Shown piece after piece: positions 42,340-55,549 of a stretch of DNA of 64,000 nucleotides. The translations under genes and the position numbers were made by a program. Within the stretch, counting starts at the first letter, position 1; each line of letters opens with the position of its first letter. This DNA comes from Auriscalpium vulgare (lineage: Eukaryota; Basidiomycota; Agaricomycetes; Russulales; Auriscalpiaceae): positions 1-64,000 of the forward strand of contig JAHBBC010000027.1 in the NCBI GenBank assembly GCA_019915015.1, written 5' to 3'. The notes beneath the pieces are model-generated. The model ran no database searches and was not told the DNA's origin. It saw only the letters and a list, made by a program, of their open reading frames with translations.

Positions 42340-44239
42340 TCAAACCCATCCTCGTCAACGTCTACCGGTACTTCCACCGCTACCAAAGCCCCCGCGGCAC
42401 GTGGATATATGGCTGGCGTATCATTCACCCTCTGCTTCTTTGTCTCCACCACGGCTTTCGCCCGCATTGCCTCCTCAACTGCCGCATCGCGCTTACGCTT
42501 GGACCGCGTAGCTTTCTCCTTCTTGACGAATTGCATGGCATCATTGATATCCTCGGGGTCTCGAGCATCGCCCCATGCTATGCCGTTGTCGGCAACGTGA
42601 CTGTTTGTGTCGCAATTGGGGTTTGCGGTAAGCCATTCCATCTTGACCATCCATCGGCGTGCGCGACCGTCGAGCGTTTTCGTGGTCGGCAGAGTTTGCT
42701 CTTTCGCCGTACCTCGCTCACGATGGACATATTGCAGAGACGGCTTTGGGTCAGGAATCTCGTCGACCGCAACAAACAGGTCATTCAGCTGCACGCAAGT
42801 CGTCGTCAACCCGAGAAATCTCTTACAAAAGGGAACACTCACAGTGTCAGAGCGACTCGTAGGTGCGCGCGAAGTATACGAGTGCAGAACTAATTTGCCT
42901 TCACCGTCGAATGTGTCCTCGTCATCGGACATCTGCTGTGTCGTGAAAGCAGGGTCGTACTTCGGGTCTTGCATCCATCCCGCCGCACCGCCCGCCGATG
43001 CAAGCCGTTTTCGAAGGCGAACTTCTAGCTTCTGCATCCAACCTCCGGTAAGCAGACTGGCCCTTGGATACGATGAAGGTGCTTACTCCTTTAGCTCAAT
43101 TGTCTCTTTTAGCTTTGGTCAACTCGCCGCCGGGCTTGGTCGACTGCTTCCCACTGGTGCCCCGCCAAACCTTTTGGAGTGCGCTATATTTGGTGAGGAA
43201 CCGAACAGTAAGATCTTCCTGTCTGACCATGTCGAGTATTGACGCGGCCCCAGTCACATAGCTTCCGCCGTGCGCCTTCGCGAAGACAGCCATGGCCTGC
43301 AGCGCAGCAAAGTTAGCGGCGCTCTTTCCCGGCTTGTCCCAGTCCAGCCGGACTTGATGAACACTCTCAGATCCCTGTACAAGAGGCAGGCTGTCTGGAC
43401 TTGTGTCCGCCGTCGCGATGGGAAAGTGTTCCTTCTCCGAAAGCTTCGGAACACCAAGGAACTTAAAGAAAGTCTCCGAAGTCACCTTCTATTAAAAGGT
43501 ATGGTGAATATGAGTGTTCCGGAAGCAACAAGCAGCTAACGCACCAATACTTTGCTATGTTTAGTCGCCGTCTCACTCCAGTCCAATTCCTCCTTTTGCT
43601 CGGCCTTTACATCGTCCCCTTCTTCGGCCACCTCTCCTCCAGGCGGGCGGCTGCTCTCGTCAGAGCGTCGGGATACCTCGGTGATCCTTTCCTCAACAAC
43701 CTGCCGGACCGTCTCTTCAAGTCTGCGCCCAAACTCGTGCTCGAGCGTAGCAACACGCATACACAGCGCCGCGTTCTCTTGCTCGAGGGCGTCAATTCTG
43801 GTCCGTGCAATCGTGGACTCGCGGACTATCCAATCCTTGCTGATTTTATTTGCAGGGACCTCTTGGAACGGCGCTGGTGCAGGCCCGTGGGCCGAGAACG
43901 GCTGGGGCGGCAGGTCCTCCGCTCTCCCGCGAGTGGGTGCCGGCAGTTGAACCGACGTCGACCGTGACGGTGCCGGAGTGTACGGAGTACGACCATTTTG
44001 GACGGATGACGAGTACAGCTACATGGCATCGCAGCATGGTGAGTGACTCGTCTCCTGCATGATTTGACACTCACGTTCGGCGTGAATTTAGCCTGCTGAC
44101 TTGGAGTCGGGGTCTGCGGCCACTCGGAATTCATCGCAAACTGTGCAATCTGCATGTCGCCCGGAGTTGGAGGGAAGCCGGCCGGAGTGGGGGCAAGCTG
44201 AGGGTCTATGAATGGTGCGGCAGGACTAGTGCGATGCAT
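42336..44239 (-). CDS. CACTA accessory gene, unit 3 copy
   Basis: Exons (minus) 44239-44075, 44018-43545, 43488-43171, 43031-42843, 42788-42336. Same product as the gene ending at 18981. Confidence 0.65.
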
Positions 44240-44654
44240 GGTGGGACGGGGGAAAGGCTGTCGAGCGAGTATGCGGAGATGTCTGTAGATTTATACCAAT
44301 GAAACTGCCTGCCGTGTTCCATTGTGGTTCATCGCGACGTGGAGGAGGGTATCCTCCACATGTATATAAACCTGGGATCCGCAAGGCGGGCAGCGTACGG
44401 GCTATCATCCACCTGGATGCCGCGCAATAAATCCAGATATATTCCCAGCATCTAGCTCACGTGACAAAATCGGCTGCAAGGCATATCTGCGTCAAATTTT
44501 GCCGTCATATTCACGTCTACTTTAGAGCCGTTTTTGGAGAATGCATTGGAATGCGACAACACAACCTTTTCGTCCCATTCTCAGCTGATTATCATCAACT
44601 TCACCGGAGTTGACGGGAATCAGCCGCCGTCGGATTTTCGGGCAATACGCTGTG

Positions 44655-47600
44655 CTGTGTGTCTCTGTCAAGGAAAGATGCTGCAGAGCATGCTGCGCAG
44701 GCTGGCGCGCGGTGTGGGCGTCCTGGACGCCCACTGCACGCGCAATTGCTGTCTGCGGGCCCTGCGCTGTGTGTGTCCGTCCGGGACGGACACTGCCGAG
44801 CACAGGCAACACGCTGCGGAGGGTGGCGCACAGCGTGCGCGTCCTGGACGCCCACTGCACGCGCAATTGCTGTCTGCGGGCCCTGCGCTGTCTCTGTCAA
44901 GGAAAGATGCTGCAGAGCATGCTGCGCAGGCTGGCGCGCGGTGTGGGCGTCCTGGACGCCCACTGCACGCGCAATTGCTGTCTGCGGGCCCTGCGCTGTG
45001 TGTGTCCGTCCGGGACGGACACTGCAGAGCACAGGCAACACGCTACGGAGGCTGGCGCACGGCGTGCGCGTCCTGGACGCCCACTGCACGCGCAATTGCT
45101 GTCTGCGGGCCCTGCGCTGTGTGTCTCTGTCAAGGAAAGATGCTGCAGAGCATGCTGCGCAGGCTGGCGCGCGGTGTGGGCGTCCTGGACGCCCACTGCA
45201 CGCGCAATTGCTGTCAGCGGGCCCTGCGCTGTGTGTGTCAAGGAAAGATGCTGCCGAGCATGCTGCGCAGGCTGGCGCGCGGTGTGGGCGTCCTGGACGC
45301 CCACTGCACGCGCAATTGCTGTCAGCGGGCCCTGCGCTGTGTGTGTCAAGGAAAGATGCTGCCGAGCATGCTGCGCAGGCTGGCGCGCGGTGTGGGCGTC
45401 CTGGACGCCCACTGCACGCGCAATTGCTGTCTGCGGGCCCTGCGCTGTCTCTGTCAAGGAAAGATGCTGCAGAGCATGCTGCGCAGGCTGGCGCGCGGTG
45501 TGGGCGTCCTGGACGCCCACTGCACGCGCAATTGCTGTCTGCGGGCCCTGCGCTGTGTGTCTCTGTCAAGGAAAGATGCTGCAGAGCATGCTGCGCAGGC
45601 TGGCGCGCGGTGTGGGCGTCCTGGACGCCCACTGCACGCGCAATTGCTGTCAGCGGGCCCTGCGCTGTGTGTGTCAAGGAAAGATGCTGCAGAGCATGCT
45701 GGCAGGCTGGCGCGCGGTGTGGGCGTCCTGGACGCCCACTGCACGCGCAATTGCTGTCTGCGGGCCCTGCGCTGTGTGTCTCTGTCAAGGAAAGATGCTG
45801 CAGAGCATGCTGCGCAGGCTGGCGCGCGGTGTGGGCGTCCTGGACGCCCACTGCACGCGCAATTGCTGTCTGCGGGCCCTGCGCTGTCTCTGTCAAGGAA
45901 AGATGCTGCAGAGCATGCTGCGCAGGCTGGCGCGCGGTGTGGGCGTCCTGGACGCCCACTGCACACGCAATTGCTGTCTGCGGGCCCTGCGTTGTGTGTC
46001 TCTGTCAAGGAAAGATGCTGCCGAGCATGCTGCGCAGGCTGGCGCGCGGTGTGGGCGTCCTGGACGCCCACTGCACGCGCAATTGCTGTCAGCGGGCCCT
46101 GCGCTGTGTGTCTCTGTCAAGGAAAGATGCTGCCGAGCATGCTGCGCAGGCTGGCGCGCGGTGTGGGCGTCCTGGACGCCCACTGCACGCGCCTGCGCTG
46201 TGTGTGTCCGTCCGGGACGGACACTGCCGAGCGCAGGCAACACGCTGCGGAGGGTGGCGCACGGCGTGCGCGTCCTGGACGCCCACTGCACGCGCAATTG
46301 CTGTCTGCGGGCCCTGCGCTGTGTGTCTGTCAAGGAAAGATGCTGCAGAGCATGCTGCGCAGGCTGGCGCGCGGTGTGGGCGTCCTGGACGCCCACTGCA
46401 CGCGCAATTGCTGTCAGCGGGCCCTGCGCTGTGTGTGTCAAGGAAAGATGCTGCCGAGCATGCTGCGCAGGCTGGCGCGCGGTGTGGGCGTCCTGGACGC
46501 CCACTGCACGCGCAATCGCTGTCTGCGGGCCCTGCGCTGTGTGTCTCTGTCAAGGAAAGATGCTGCAGAGCATGCTGTGCAGGCTGGCGCGCGGTGTGGG
46601 CGTCCTGGACGCCCACTGCACGCGCAATTGCTGTCAGCGGGCCCTGCGCTGTGTGTCTCTGTCAAGGAAAGATGCTGCAGAGCATGCTGCGCAGGCTGGC
46701 GCGCGGTGTGGGCGTCCTGGACGCCCACTGCACGCGCCTGCGCTGTGTGTGTCCGTCCGGGACGGACACTGCCGAGCACAGGCAACACGCTGCGGAGGGT
46801 GGCGCACGGCGTGCGCGTCCTGGACGCCCACTGCACGCGCAATCACTGTCTGCGGGCCCTGCGCTGTGTGTCTCTGTCAAGGAAAGATGCTGCCGAGCAT
46901 GCTGCGCAGGCTGGCGCGCGGTGTGGGCGTCCTGGACGCCCACTGCACGCGCAATTGCTGTCAGCGGGCCCTGCGCTGTGTGTGTCCGTCCGGGACGGAC
47001 ACTGCCGAGCACAGGCAACACGCTGCGGAGGGTGGCGCACGGCGTGCGCGTCCTGGACGCCCACTGCACGCGCAATTGCTGTCTGCGGGCCCTGCGCTGT
47101 GTGTCTGTCAAGGAAAGATGCTGCAGAGCATGCTGCGCAGGCTGGCGCGCGGTGTGGGCGTCCAGGACGCCCACTGCACGCGCAATCGCTGTCTGCGGGC
47201 CCTGCGCTGTGTGTCTCTGTCAAGGGAAGATGCTGCAGAGCATGCTGTGCAGGCTGGCGCGCGGTGTGGGCGTCCTGGACGCCCACTGCACGCGCAATTG
47301 CTGTCTGCGGGCCCTGCACTGTGTGTCTCTGTCAAGGAAAGATGCTGCCGAGCATGCTGCGCAGGCTGGCGCGCGGTGTGGGCGTCCTGGACGCCCACTG
47401 CACGCGCAATTGCTGTCAGCGGGCCCTGCGCTGTGTGTGTCAAGGAAAGATGCTGCCGAGCATGCTGCGCAGGCTGGCGCGCGGTGTGGGCGTCCTGGAC
47501 GCCCACTGCACGCGCAATTGCTGTCTGCGGGCCCTGCACTGTGTGTCTCTGTCAAGGAAAGATGCTGCCGAGCATGCTGCGCAGGCTGGCGCGCGGTGTG

Positions 47601-47867
47601 GGCGTTCTGGACGCCCACTGCACGCGCAATTGCTGTCTGCGGGCCCTGCGCTGTGTGTCTCTGTCAAGGAAGGATGCTGCAGAGCATGCTGCGCAGGCTG
47701 GCGCGCGGTGTGGGCGTCCAGGACGCCCACTGCTGTCTGTGGGCCCTGCGCTGTGTGTGCTTGTCCAGGACAGATGCTGCAGAGCATGCTGCGCAGGCTG
47801 GCGTGCGGTGTGGGCGTCCTGGACGCCCACTGCACGCGCAATTGCTGTCTGCGAGCTGTGTGCTGCG
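44655..47867. repeat. minisatellite S6
   Basis: Unit 3 copy of S3. It lacks the 453 bp insertion, has CTGTCAAGG at 45127-45135 where S3 and S8 have CTGTTAAGG, and has lost one G near 45700 (CTGGCAGG instead of CTGGGCAGG). Confidence 0.92.
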
Positions 47868-47924
47868 TGGTGAGTGGAGAGGTTTCACCAACCCTACTGA
47901 ACCCTACCATGCCCCATAACCCAC

Positions 47925-48795
47925 AAGACTGCGGGCACTCTCCCGCAGCACTTGCGCGGCAAGCCCCCTCACATCCAGATGACAAAGGGGTTTGCGGAAA
48001 AAGACACCGCCGCGACTCATCGCAGCGGTCTGGACGCGGCTCACGCCAAGTACCAGCTCGAGGCCCTAGAGGCCAGCCTTCGCGCTAAGAAGGACGAGGT
48101 CGCTTTCCTCGACGACGCGCTCACCCCGGAGAAGCTCTACGCCGAGCTTATGCCGGTCGTGGTTGAGGTGGGCAACCGCCTCTACCAGACCCGGAAGCTG
48201 CCGAAGCTGGTTGACGGCCCCGAGGGCTCCCTCGTGGTCGACGGCTGGCTCAGCAACGAACCCGTCCGGGCGATATGTCAAGCTTTGCAGCGCGACATTG
48301 TCCTGTATGCGTACCGCATCATCTCCATCGTGGAGGAGCGGGACGCTGCTGTCAAGTCCAAGGCCACCCGCAAGGCGGCTTTGGACTCGGATGTTGACGT
48401 GACCATGGCCGACGCTACCGGCCCGTCCACCAAATCGATCCAAGCGATCGTGGACAAGGCAGTTGGTCGCGCAATCCAAAAGACCGGCAAGAAGCCGGCG
48501 TCCAAGAAGGTGAGTTCATCTGCTCACACTGCCCCTTCGTATGACGCCATCTCTAACTTCTTCTGGTCAGAAACCGCAGCCCAACGCCAAGGCGTCGGGC
48601 TCGAAGGGGAAGGACCCGCGGGACTACGTCCCGCCTCCCACTCGCAAGCGTCCGCGCGCGACTGGCAAGTCCACCATCCCCCCACAGAAGCGGGTCAACG
48701 CCGCCCTCCGCAAGGAGAAGGCGAAGGCCAAGGGCAAGGGAAAGTCGACCAGTACGTACCTGGCCGCCCTTGGACTATACCGGACTGGCTGCTAA
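47925..48795 (+). CDS. ORF1 of Coprina-like element, copy 4
   Basis: As 6538-7408: intron 48510-48570, TAA 48793-48795, slippery heptamer 48738-48744. Confidence 0.62.
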
Positions 48796-51068
48796 CAGTC
48801 CCTCACACACAGGCAATTGAGATTTTGTTCGCGCAGTTATCTCCTAGCTACATAGATGCGAATAAATTTAAATCTTACGTTCATCTCTCTACTGGTGTGA
48901 CGCTTCCTAAGGAATATGCGTATCAATTAAGTGTTGGTATGCGTTTTATGTCCTATCGTTCGCAGAACGCCAACCTCATACGCGAAGCGTGGAAGGACTT
49001 TGAACGCCGCATGCGATGGCGTTTATTCTTTGCGTTCTCTGGCGAACAATCAATATATGATCCTGATTACGAGGTGAAACCCGCTCCTGGTAAACCCAAG
49101 AAGACACCACCCGTACTACCGCTATACCTCGAACGTGGTCTCCGCGAAGGTCGTCGCTTCGTTTATAATACGATCGACAATATACCTCCGGAGCAGACGA
49201 AGGAGACTCGCCAATTTCTCGGCCCTTCGCTCACAGCCACCGAGGCCTATCTGCGCGACCATGACTACGTTGTCACAGGCACAGATAAGAATTTAGGAAT
49301 TGCGGTGTCAGAGAAAACCTGGATCATCGAAAAATGCGAAGACATCTTACGCGTAGACGCAGATTATGAGTCTATCACCGCGTTCGAATGCAAAGCTATT
49401 CTTCGCCGGAAACAAATTGAGATTGAAGCTATCGCAGAGTTAGCTGAGAATTCAATCTACTTTGAAGGCAACGTCAGCGAATTTTTGCGGTCTAAAATAG
49501 TAGACAACGCTGATGTGTTAGAAACCGTTCCGCGTTTCTACGGGATACCCAAAATACATAAGGTGCCAACTAAAATGCGGCCCATTATACCATGTCACTC
49601 GGCAGTGATGAATCCTTGCGCTAAATTTGTTTCTAAGAAACTTAAACCGCTCATCTTAGCGGCGCCAACAATCCTACATGGAACCAAAGACTTGGCGATA
49701 AAATTAAGTCAACTCAGTCTCGATGCGAAACGTCGCTGGTACATTGTTACCGGCGACGTCGTTGCATACTATCCCAACGTCCCGATCGAATCGTGTCTTG
49801 CAGTTGTCTATCAACTGTATTGCGACCTCGTATTTGGAAATATGACGGAGGAGACAAAACCCAACGACCGCGAACAACTCGAGGTCTTTCGACGTTCCCT
49901 GTACGCAGGAAACACTGAGTTGGTTACAGTCTTTCAAGGCAAATATTACAAGCAACGCCGCGGACTCGCTATGGGCGTTGCTGACTCGCCGGACCTCGCT
50001 AATTTGTGGGGCTCGTATTGCGAGGATAAATATAAAGTCCTTGACCACCCTAGAATCCCTTTCTACGGGAGGTACATCGATGACTGCCTCGCTATCGTAT
50101 ACGCTTCGTCTGAGCGCGAAGCACTCGATATCGTACAATCAGTTGTTAAAATCGATGGCTGTACAATTGAATGGTCTGCGTCCGATTTGAAGCAAGTCTT
50201 CTTAGACATGACGCTGTATCGTGATGAGTTTAATACACTCCAGCACATGCCCTACCGCAAAGCGCAGAACCATCAAGAAAGAATTCCGTGGACATCGCAC
50301 CATCCTTTAGACGTCAAACGAGGTACGTTTATTGGAGAAATGTCCCGGTTAGCCACGCTGTCGAGCACTAGCCGTGCTTATGCAGACGCAATGCGGGGGT
50401 TAGTCACCCTCTATAAAGCTCGTGGTTATCCGGAAGCGTTAGTTGACGCCTGGTTATCATACAATTATAAAGAACGTTGGAACAAACGGATCAGTGTCAC
50501 CCCTGACCGCAATCCCGGAGGCGTTCTGGTTTTGAAAACCGAGTACAACACCGCTTGGAATTATTTCAATGCAATGGAGTTTGGAAACACCATCTTAGGA
50601 TATTGGCGCGAATGGCTCAAAAGAGCTGATCGCGGCGACTTCAATAGGAAGTATCCGCCGCCCGCAGACGGCGATGCGGACGTCTTGGTCACTGATCTTC
50701 GTCTTCGGACGGAGGTTTCGCGGCTAGGATTCCCTCCCATCGACCTGCCTGACGTGCGGAAGCTCGATATCCTTAATCGTCGAATGATTGTGAGTCGCAA
50801 ACGCACTCGCAATCTATTTGACATTACAAATCTTTGGAAAAAGGTGGTTTTCCAGGAGTTGGACGAGCGCGTATCTGCCGATGTCGCCCAGGAACTGGAC
50901 GGGCATATGGCCAAGGTTAATCGGATACGCGACCACGCTCTTATCGACGCACCGGCACCCGTAGTCCCTGCCCCTGGTGAAGGGGATTCCTCGGACGAAG
51001 ATCGGAACATCCATCGTCGACACTCGCCCCCGGCCCCGGACACTTGGGTGTACGGACGGACTTGGTGA
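48744..51068 (+). CDS. Penelope-like reverse transcriptase, copy 4, intact
   Basis: Open through all RT motifs (YIDD at 50073-50084) to TGA 51066-51068. One substitution relative to copy 2 was noticed near 50306 (CATCCTTTAG for CATCCGTTAG), silent at Pro/Leu. Together with copy 2 it is one of two RT genes in the window with no visible lesion. Confidence 0.87.
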   Translation, partial: VDQYVPGRPWTIPDWLLTVPHTQAIEILFAQLSPSYIDANKFKSYVHLSTGVTLPKEYAYQLSVGMRFMSYRSQNANLIREAWKDFERRMRWRLFFAFSGEQSIYDPDYEVKPAPGKPKKTPPVLPLYLERGLREGRRFVYNTIDNIPPEQTKETRQFLGPSLTATEAYLRDHDYVVTGTDKNLGIAVSEKTWIIEKCEDILRVDADYESITAFECKAILRRKQIEIEAIAELAENSIYFEGNVSEFLRSKIVDNADVLETVPRFYGIPKIHKVPTKMRPIIPCHSAVMNPCAKFVSKKLKPLILAAPTILHGTKDLAIKLSQLSLDAKRRWYIVTGDVVAYYPNVPIESCLAVVYQLYCDLVFGNMTEETKPNDREQLEVFRRSLYAGNTELVTVFQGKYYKQRRGLAMGVADSPDLANLWGSYCEDKYKVLDHPRIPFYGRYIDDCLAIVYASSEREALDIVQSVVKIDGCTIEWSASDLKQVFLDMTLYRDEFNTLQHMPYRKAQNHQERIPWTSHHPLDVKRGTFIGEMSRLATLSSTSRAYADAMRGLVTLYKARGYPEALVDAWLSYNYKERWNKRISVTPDRNPGGVLVLKTEYNTAWNYFNAMEFGNTILGYWREWLKRADRGDFNRKYPPPADGDADVLVTDLRLRTEVSRLGFPPIDLPDVRKLDILNRRMIVSRKRTRNLFDITNLWKKVVFQELDERVSADVAQELDGHMAKVNRIRDHALIDAPAPVVPAPGEGDSSDEDRNIHRRHSPPAPDTWVYGRTW

Positions 51069-51463
51069 GAAGTATCTGTTGGTAGGCCTGTTGGCCTGCT
51101 ATGGCGGAACGGCTTGTTTACCCTAGGAGCGCCCCCTCGCGGAGTCGTACCCAAGGGACGCATTGTCGTTACCTTGCTCTGCACACGCGGGCCTGGGTTT
51201 GTTCTCCATGTGGGTAGAGCCTAGTAAACCTTAGTGCGCTGATGGACACCGCCTGATAGAGAAAATCAACCATGACCGCCACATTCCGGCTGTTCGTGGC
51301 GATAAAGAACTCCTCCATTGAACAACGCAAGTTATTCACACAACTCACAAGGTCCAAGTGCCCTTGGAAGATTTACAAGACCACGGATCGTCGCGTGGGA
51401 GGTAAACCCTTAAGTGAGTATCTGTATAATGCAGAATACGCCAGCAACTGATGTTCGCTGCAG

Positions 51464-51530
51464 CCCTAAAACCATAACCCTTAAACCTAAACCTAACCCT
51501 AGACCCTCAACCCTAGACCTAACCCTAAAC
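51464..51530. repeat. interstitial degenerate telomere-like tract
   Basis: Unit 4 equivalent of 10077-10143. Confidence 0.85.
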
Positions 51531-51984
51531 GGTTAGGCGCTGGGCGGGTGGGTTAGGAGTGGTGATGTCATCAGCTCTCGTGGGAGCTGATTGCATAATG
51601 GTGCCTGCGCTTCTCTGGAAATTTCCGAATTTCCAATTTGCGTTCCCATCGGAATTCTGATTTCCTAATCGGATCGGAATCCGATGGAAGGTTCCTCACC
51701 GTTGGTTCGGGTCCGTTCTCACAGGGCATCGCATAATGATGCGAGAACATCGGTCCCGCGCATGTCGGATCTTGGGAAAGATCCGGCCTTGTCGCGCGGG
51801 AAGCGTTGGCAGTGTGGATACCGCCCCACATGCGCTCCCGCGCTGTGTGGGTCGCGTTCCCATTGGCTGACTGCAGGTCCTGATGAGCCTATAAAGGCGA
51901 AACGGGTTCGGCGTCGACATCCCATCGACTCCCCGTTGACCTGCCCCTTCTATAGCGCTCTTCAGTGGTCGCTTCGCTCCCCCT
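51531..51984 (+). mobile_element. solitary Coprina-like 5' module with hammerhead
   Basis: Unit 4 equivalent of 10144-10597. Confidence 0.75.
51873..51944 (+). ncRNA. hammerhead ribozyme
   Basis: Identical motif; predicted cleavage after 51937. Confidence 0.9.
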
Positions 51985-51997
51985 CCCTAAACCCTAA
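51985..51997. repeat. two telomere units at a module junction
   Basis: CCCTAAACCCTAA, as at 10598-10610. Confidence 0.72.
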
Positions 51998-52327
51998 GGC
52001 ATCGGCCCACCACCTGTACGAGGTGACGGTCGACGGACACAACGCGCTGGCCTTCTGTCAGGCGATGAGTAAGGCGCCTGTGGATGGGTCGTACCTGCCC
52101 AGCCTGCACACGTTGAATATTGACGAGGTGAACTTCATGAACTCCCCGACTGCGACATTCCCCAGGATGTCGAGATGTGGAGGACGAGTCGGGATCGGGC
52201 TGCATTTTCGGTCATGCTTTCGTGTTGCAGGATGACAAAAGGGATACTCGCGGCGTGGGAGGAGGGAGCTCCAGGGCTAAAGATAAAGAGGTGGAGCTGT
52301 ACGGTTGTTAAGGTGAAGGTGGCTTAG
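51998..52327 (+). pseudogene. 3' fragment of unidentified host-type gene, frameshifted
   Basis: Carries the same CCCC run as unit 3, so this lesion is shared by units 3 and 4 and is less likely to be a random read error. Confidence 0.38.
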
Positions 52328-52934
52328 GTACAAGTTGTTTAAGTCCTGTTTCAAACAAGTGTTATCGCACCATCATGTCATGCAGGATGAACGTCGAGGA
52401 CGGACCGCGCAGCGCGCGGCGAGATATAAACATAGCGCAGAGAGGAATGTAAACGGGCCTGAAACATCACAATAGTGAGACACCTACCAGGCAGGGCAAA
52501 TTAAGGCATTCCGCCACCATAATTCGCTATTGGAACACCTCGAAAGCGGTGGTTGTTGCTAAGGTGGGGGTTTGGGAATGCGACATGGGACGGGTTGTTG
52601 AGGTCGCTCTGAGGGGATGGGCGCGTCCGTCCGGGACGGACGCTCGCAGACCGCCCCATGCAAGTCACGTGATTTTGCAGGAGAGCCGCGTCCGACGTCG
52701 CGTCGCGCGACCGTCTGCCCACATAATTTTGGCTGCGCTCCACCGGCATGATAACAAACTACCTGATATGGCGCGTAAACAGGGCTTCGAGGATTTCAGA
52801 ATTTGTCAAGGTCGCTATCAAGGGTTGGGAGTGTGCGCGTCCGGCCAGGACGGACACTCCCAGGCCACCTCTTACAGGTCACGTGATTGCGTAGGAGTGC
52901 CGCGCGGCGTCCGCGGCCGTCCGTCCGCGACGGG
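52328..52934. repeat. noncoding block with CACGTG half-modules
   Basis: Unit 4 copy of 10942-11548. No gene. Confidence 0.5.
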
Positions 52935-53982
52935 CCCTTGCGGTTGTCTTATAATTAGTCGGTTGTCTCGGGCCGCCTGGGCGAGAACGAGCCGGCGTGG
53001 GAAGGAGTCTGCGAGCTTGCGCCAGTCCGCCTCTCGTACCGCGTCCACCACCGCTGCAGCCTCCACCACCAAGCACCCTGCACACCAGCATCCGATGCGC
53101 TTGAACAGGACCGAGCCCAGTAGGAAGCGAGAGGCTCGCAAGCTGAAGCAGCGAGAGGAGACGGCCATAAGATGGTGGGTCCTATGAGCACTCGCCCCTC
53201 GCAGATCGCTCACAGCGTGGAGCAGGGGCGCGCCAGCCTCCGGATGTGTCTGGAAGGACGGCGGGATTGTGTGGGATCCTGTCCGGGCGGCATTGCTGCG
53301 GAAGAAGCAGGGCACGAGCGAGAGGGGAGTATTTGGTGGGCCACTGAGGGCCCCTGCGGGGCCTCCACGCGTCAACGACCAGATGGTCCGCAACGCGATC
53401 GCTGCTGTCTGGAGGCGGAATGGCTGGGGCGTCTCGGGGGTGGGCAATGGCGGGGAAGGGGACGCCTGAGGCGGCTCGGGGTGGAATGGCTGGCATGACG
53501 ACGTCTGGGGCGGTGGGTTTGCCGGCGTTGACGAGTCCTCGTCCTCGGGGAGTGGATGAGACGGCCTCCGCAGCGGGCGCCGCACGTAGCTCCCACCAAA
53601 TACAGTCGCTGCATCTGTGCCCCCCTCTTGCCCGACGCGTGGCCTTCACTGGCATTTGCAAGTGTTTGCAAGGGCGTCACAGGTGGTCCTTCCTTGCCAG
53701 ACAGATCAGTGCAATGGGGTGTCAATAGACTGTAATATAGATGTGTCTGTCTACAAAGGAAGATACATAAAACTTTCTACACTTGTCGAGGACGTTCTCT
53801 GAAGTCAGTGGCGAGGAGCTTGCGGCCCGAATCGCAGCATGAGGTGCACGCTCCGGTGGATGTCCTTGACGGCAATCGCGCTTGCCTGCCTGCGGAGGCC
53901 CGTTCGGAACTTTCGCGACACCCGGTAAGTACATGAGATGGTTCGGCTCTGACGCTGGCCCGAACGGTGGAAACCACTCCAC
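52935..53982. repeat. module R, left part
   Basis: Unit 4 copy of 11549-12596. Confidence 0.65.
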
Positions 53983-53986
53983 GTAC

Positions 53987-55385
53987 ACCGCCAACTCAAC
54001 CAGATATCACAGAGAGCTCCGGCGCGGAGCACCTGAGCGACATCTTCCTGAAATGTCCGTGGGATCTTAATTTGAGGCCCCGGAGATCACAGCGCGTAGT
54101 TATCTGTAGGATACCTCTGAGATATCTATGAGATATCTCGAAGAGACAGTACAGATATTTTGCCTGGGCTCTCGAAAAATTTGGATATCTGTGAAAGCTC
54201 TGGAGAAAATTTCCCCCCACTCGTGCCATCACACTGTTGTTTGATGGAAGTGTCGAGCAAGCCTGCCCTAAACACACTCATGCCCGCGTGACCATGTTCA
54301 ATGTTCAACCTTCGAGCGTCGCCAACCCTCTTTCCTCCCGACTTCATCACTTCCCGCATGCCGGCCACGATGATACGTCTCTGCAAATACCAACCTGACA
54401 TGAACACTGGATCCGAAAGGCCGTGGATGACACCACTCAGAGAAAACGCCAGCCTCACGCTCCCGCAGTCGCGCTCGAGTCCGTCCCACTCGCCGCTTCG
54501 TCCGCCCTGTCTGCCGCCCTGTTCGCTCGCCGCCCTGTCTGCTCACTGTCCTGTCCGCTTGCTGCCCTGTCCCGCTCGCTGCCCTGTCCCGCTCGCTGCC
54601 CTGTCCCGCTCGCTGCCCTGTCCCGCTCGCTGCCCTGTCCCGCTCGCTGCCCTGTCCCGCTCGCTGCCCTGTCCCGCTCGCTGCCTAGCACAACTGCGCT
54701 GTCTGCTATGTCGCGCTTCCCATCCTCCAAATCGTCAGGACTCCGCCGTCTGTCGACATTCCTCATCGTCATTCTTAGGCTAGGACTGTTTAGCCAGCAA
54801 CATATCGGGAGAGCTGGGGTACTGCTGGGACTGCCTGCCTACTCACGCTCCTTGTGTAGTGTTTATTGATGTTGTCATTGGGAGACTCTACTCTTACTAT
54901 TGTAAATACATACTACAGTAATACATGCAGTACCTTTCAATGCTAGTTTGCTGAGCACCACATAAGCGGCGAGCAAACATTTTAAGCCCGGAGAAATCAA
55001 GGGAAATAATCAAGCGGTGTATATTTATAAGCGAGAGCCACGGCCGGCACCTCGAAGACCTGGCGCATTGAATACCTGTGGGATATCCTAGGAGATCTTT
55101 GCTAGGTATCTGAATTTTCTAGCTCTCCTGTGATACTCATCTTCAGACCTCACAGGCCTGCCCTCGATATCCTACAGCTCTGATCACAAGGACTCAAGCA
55201 TATTGTGCCGAGTCTTTAACTCAGACCCGGTTGAGTTGGCGGTGTAGGTATCTGAATTTTCTAGCTCTCCTGTGATACTCATCTTCAGACCTCACAGGCC
55301 TGCCCTCGATATCCTACAGCTCTGATCACAAGGACTCAAGCATATTGTGCCGAGTCTTTAACTCAGACCCGGTTGAGTTGGCGGT
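53987..55385. mobile_element. non-autonomous TIR transposon, unit 4 copy (1,399 bp)
   Basis: GTAC at 53983-53986 and 55386-55389; same length as the unit 2 copy. Confidence 0.82.
54568..54686. repeat. 17 bp VNTR, 7 copies
   Basis: Seven copies, as in unit 2 and unlike unit 3. Confidence 0.9.
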
Positions 55386-55389
55386 GTAC

Positions 55390-55549
55390 GCGAGGTGGGC
55401 GGGGCCAACGTAGTCCATTGGAAACGCTGCCGCGCGAGCTTTCACCGGGAGGGTGAAGACGACACGCACCTGCGCAGCTTGATACCCTACAGCGGCAGCG
55501 TTAGCATCTCAGCTGCTCCTGTCGGGGACCGCGGCGTACCTATCGCAGT
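55390..55549. repeat. module R, right part
   Basis: Unit 4 copy of 14004-14163. Confidence 0.65.

Larger units (their letters stand above)
38591..44654. mobile_element. complete CACTA-like transposon, unit 3 copy
   Basis: TIRs at 38591-38610 and 44635-44654, flanked by CTG. It is inserted at the same satellite base as at 15236, so the copies arose by duplication of the unit and not by separate transposition. Confidence 0.93.
47923..51463 (+). mobile_element. Coprina-like Penelope retroelement, copy 4
   Basis: Equivalent of 6536-10076. Here it directly follows S6, confirming that a satellite array normally continues into a Coprina-like copy at each unit boundary. Confidence 0.88.
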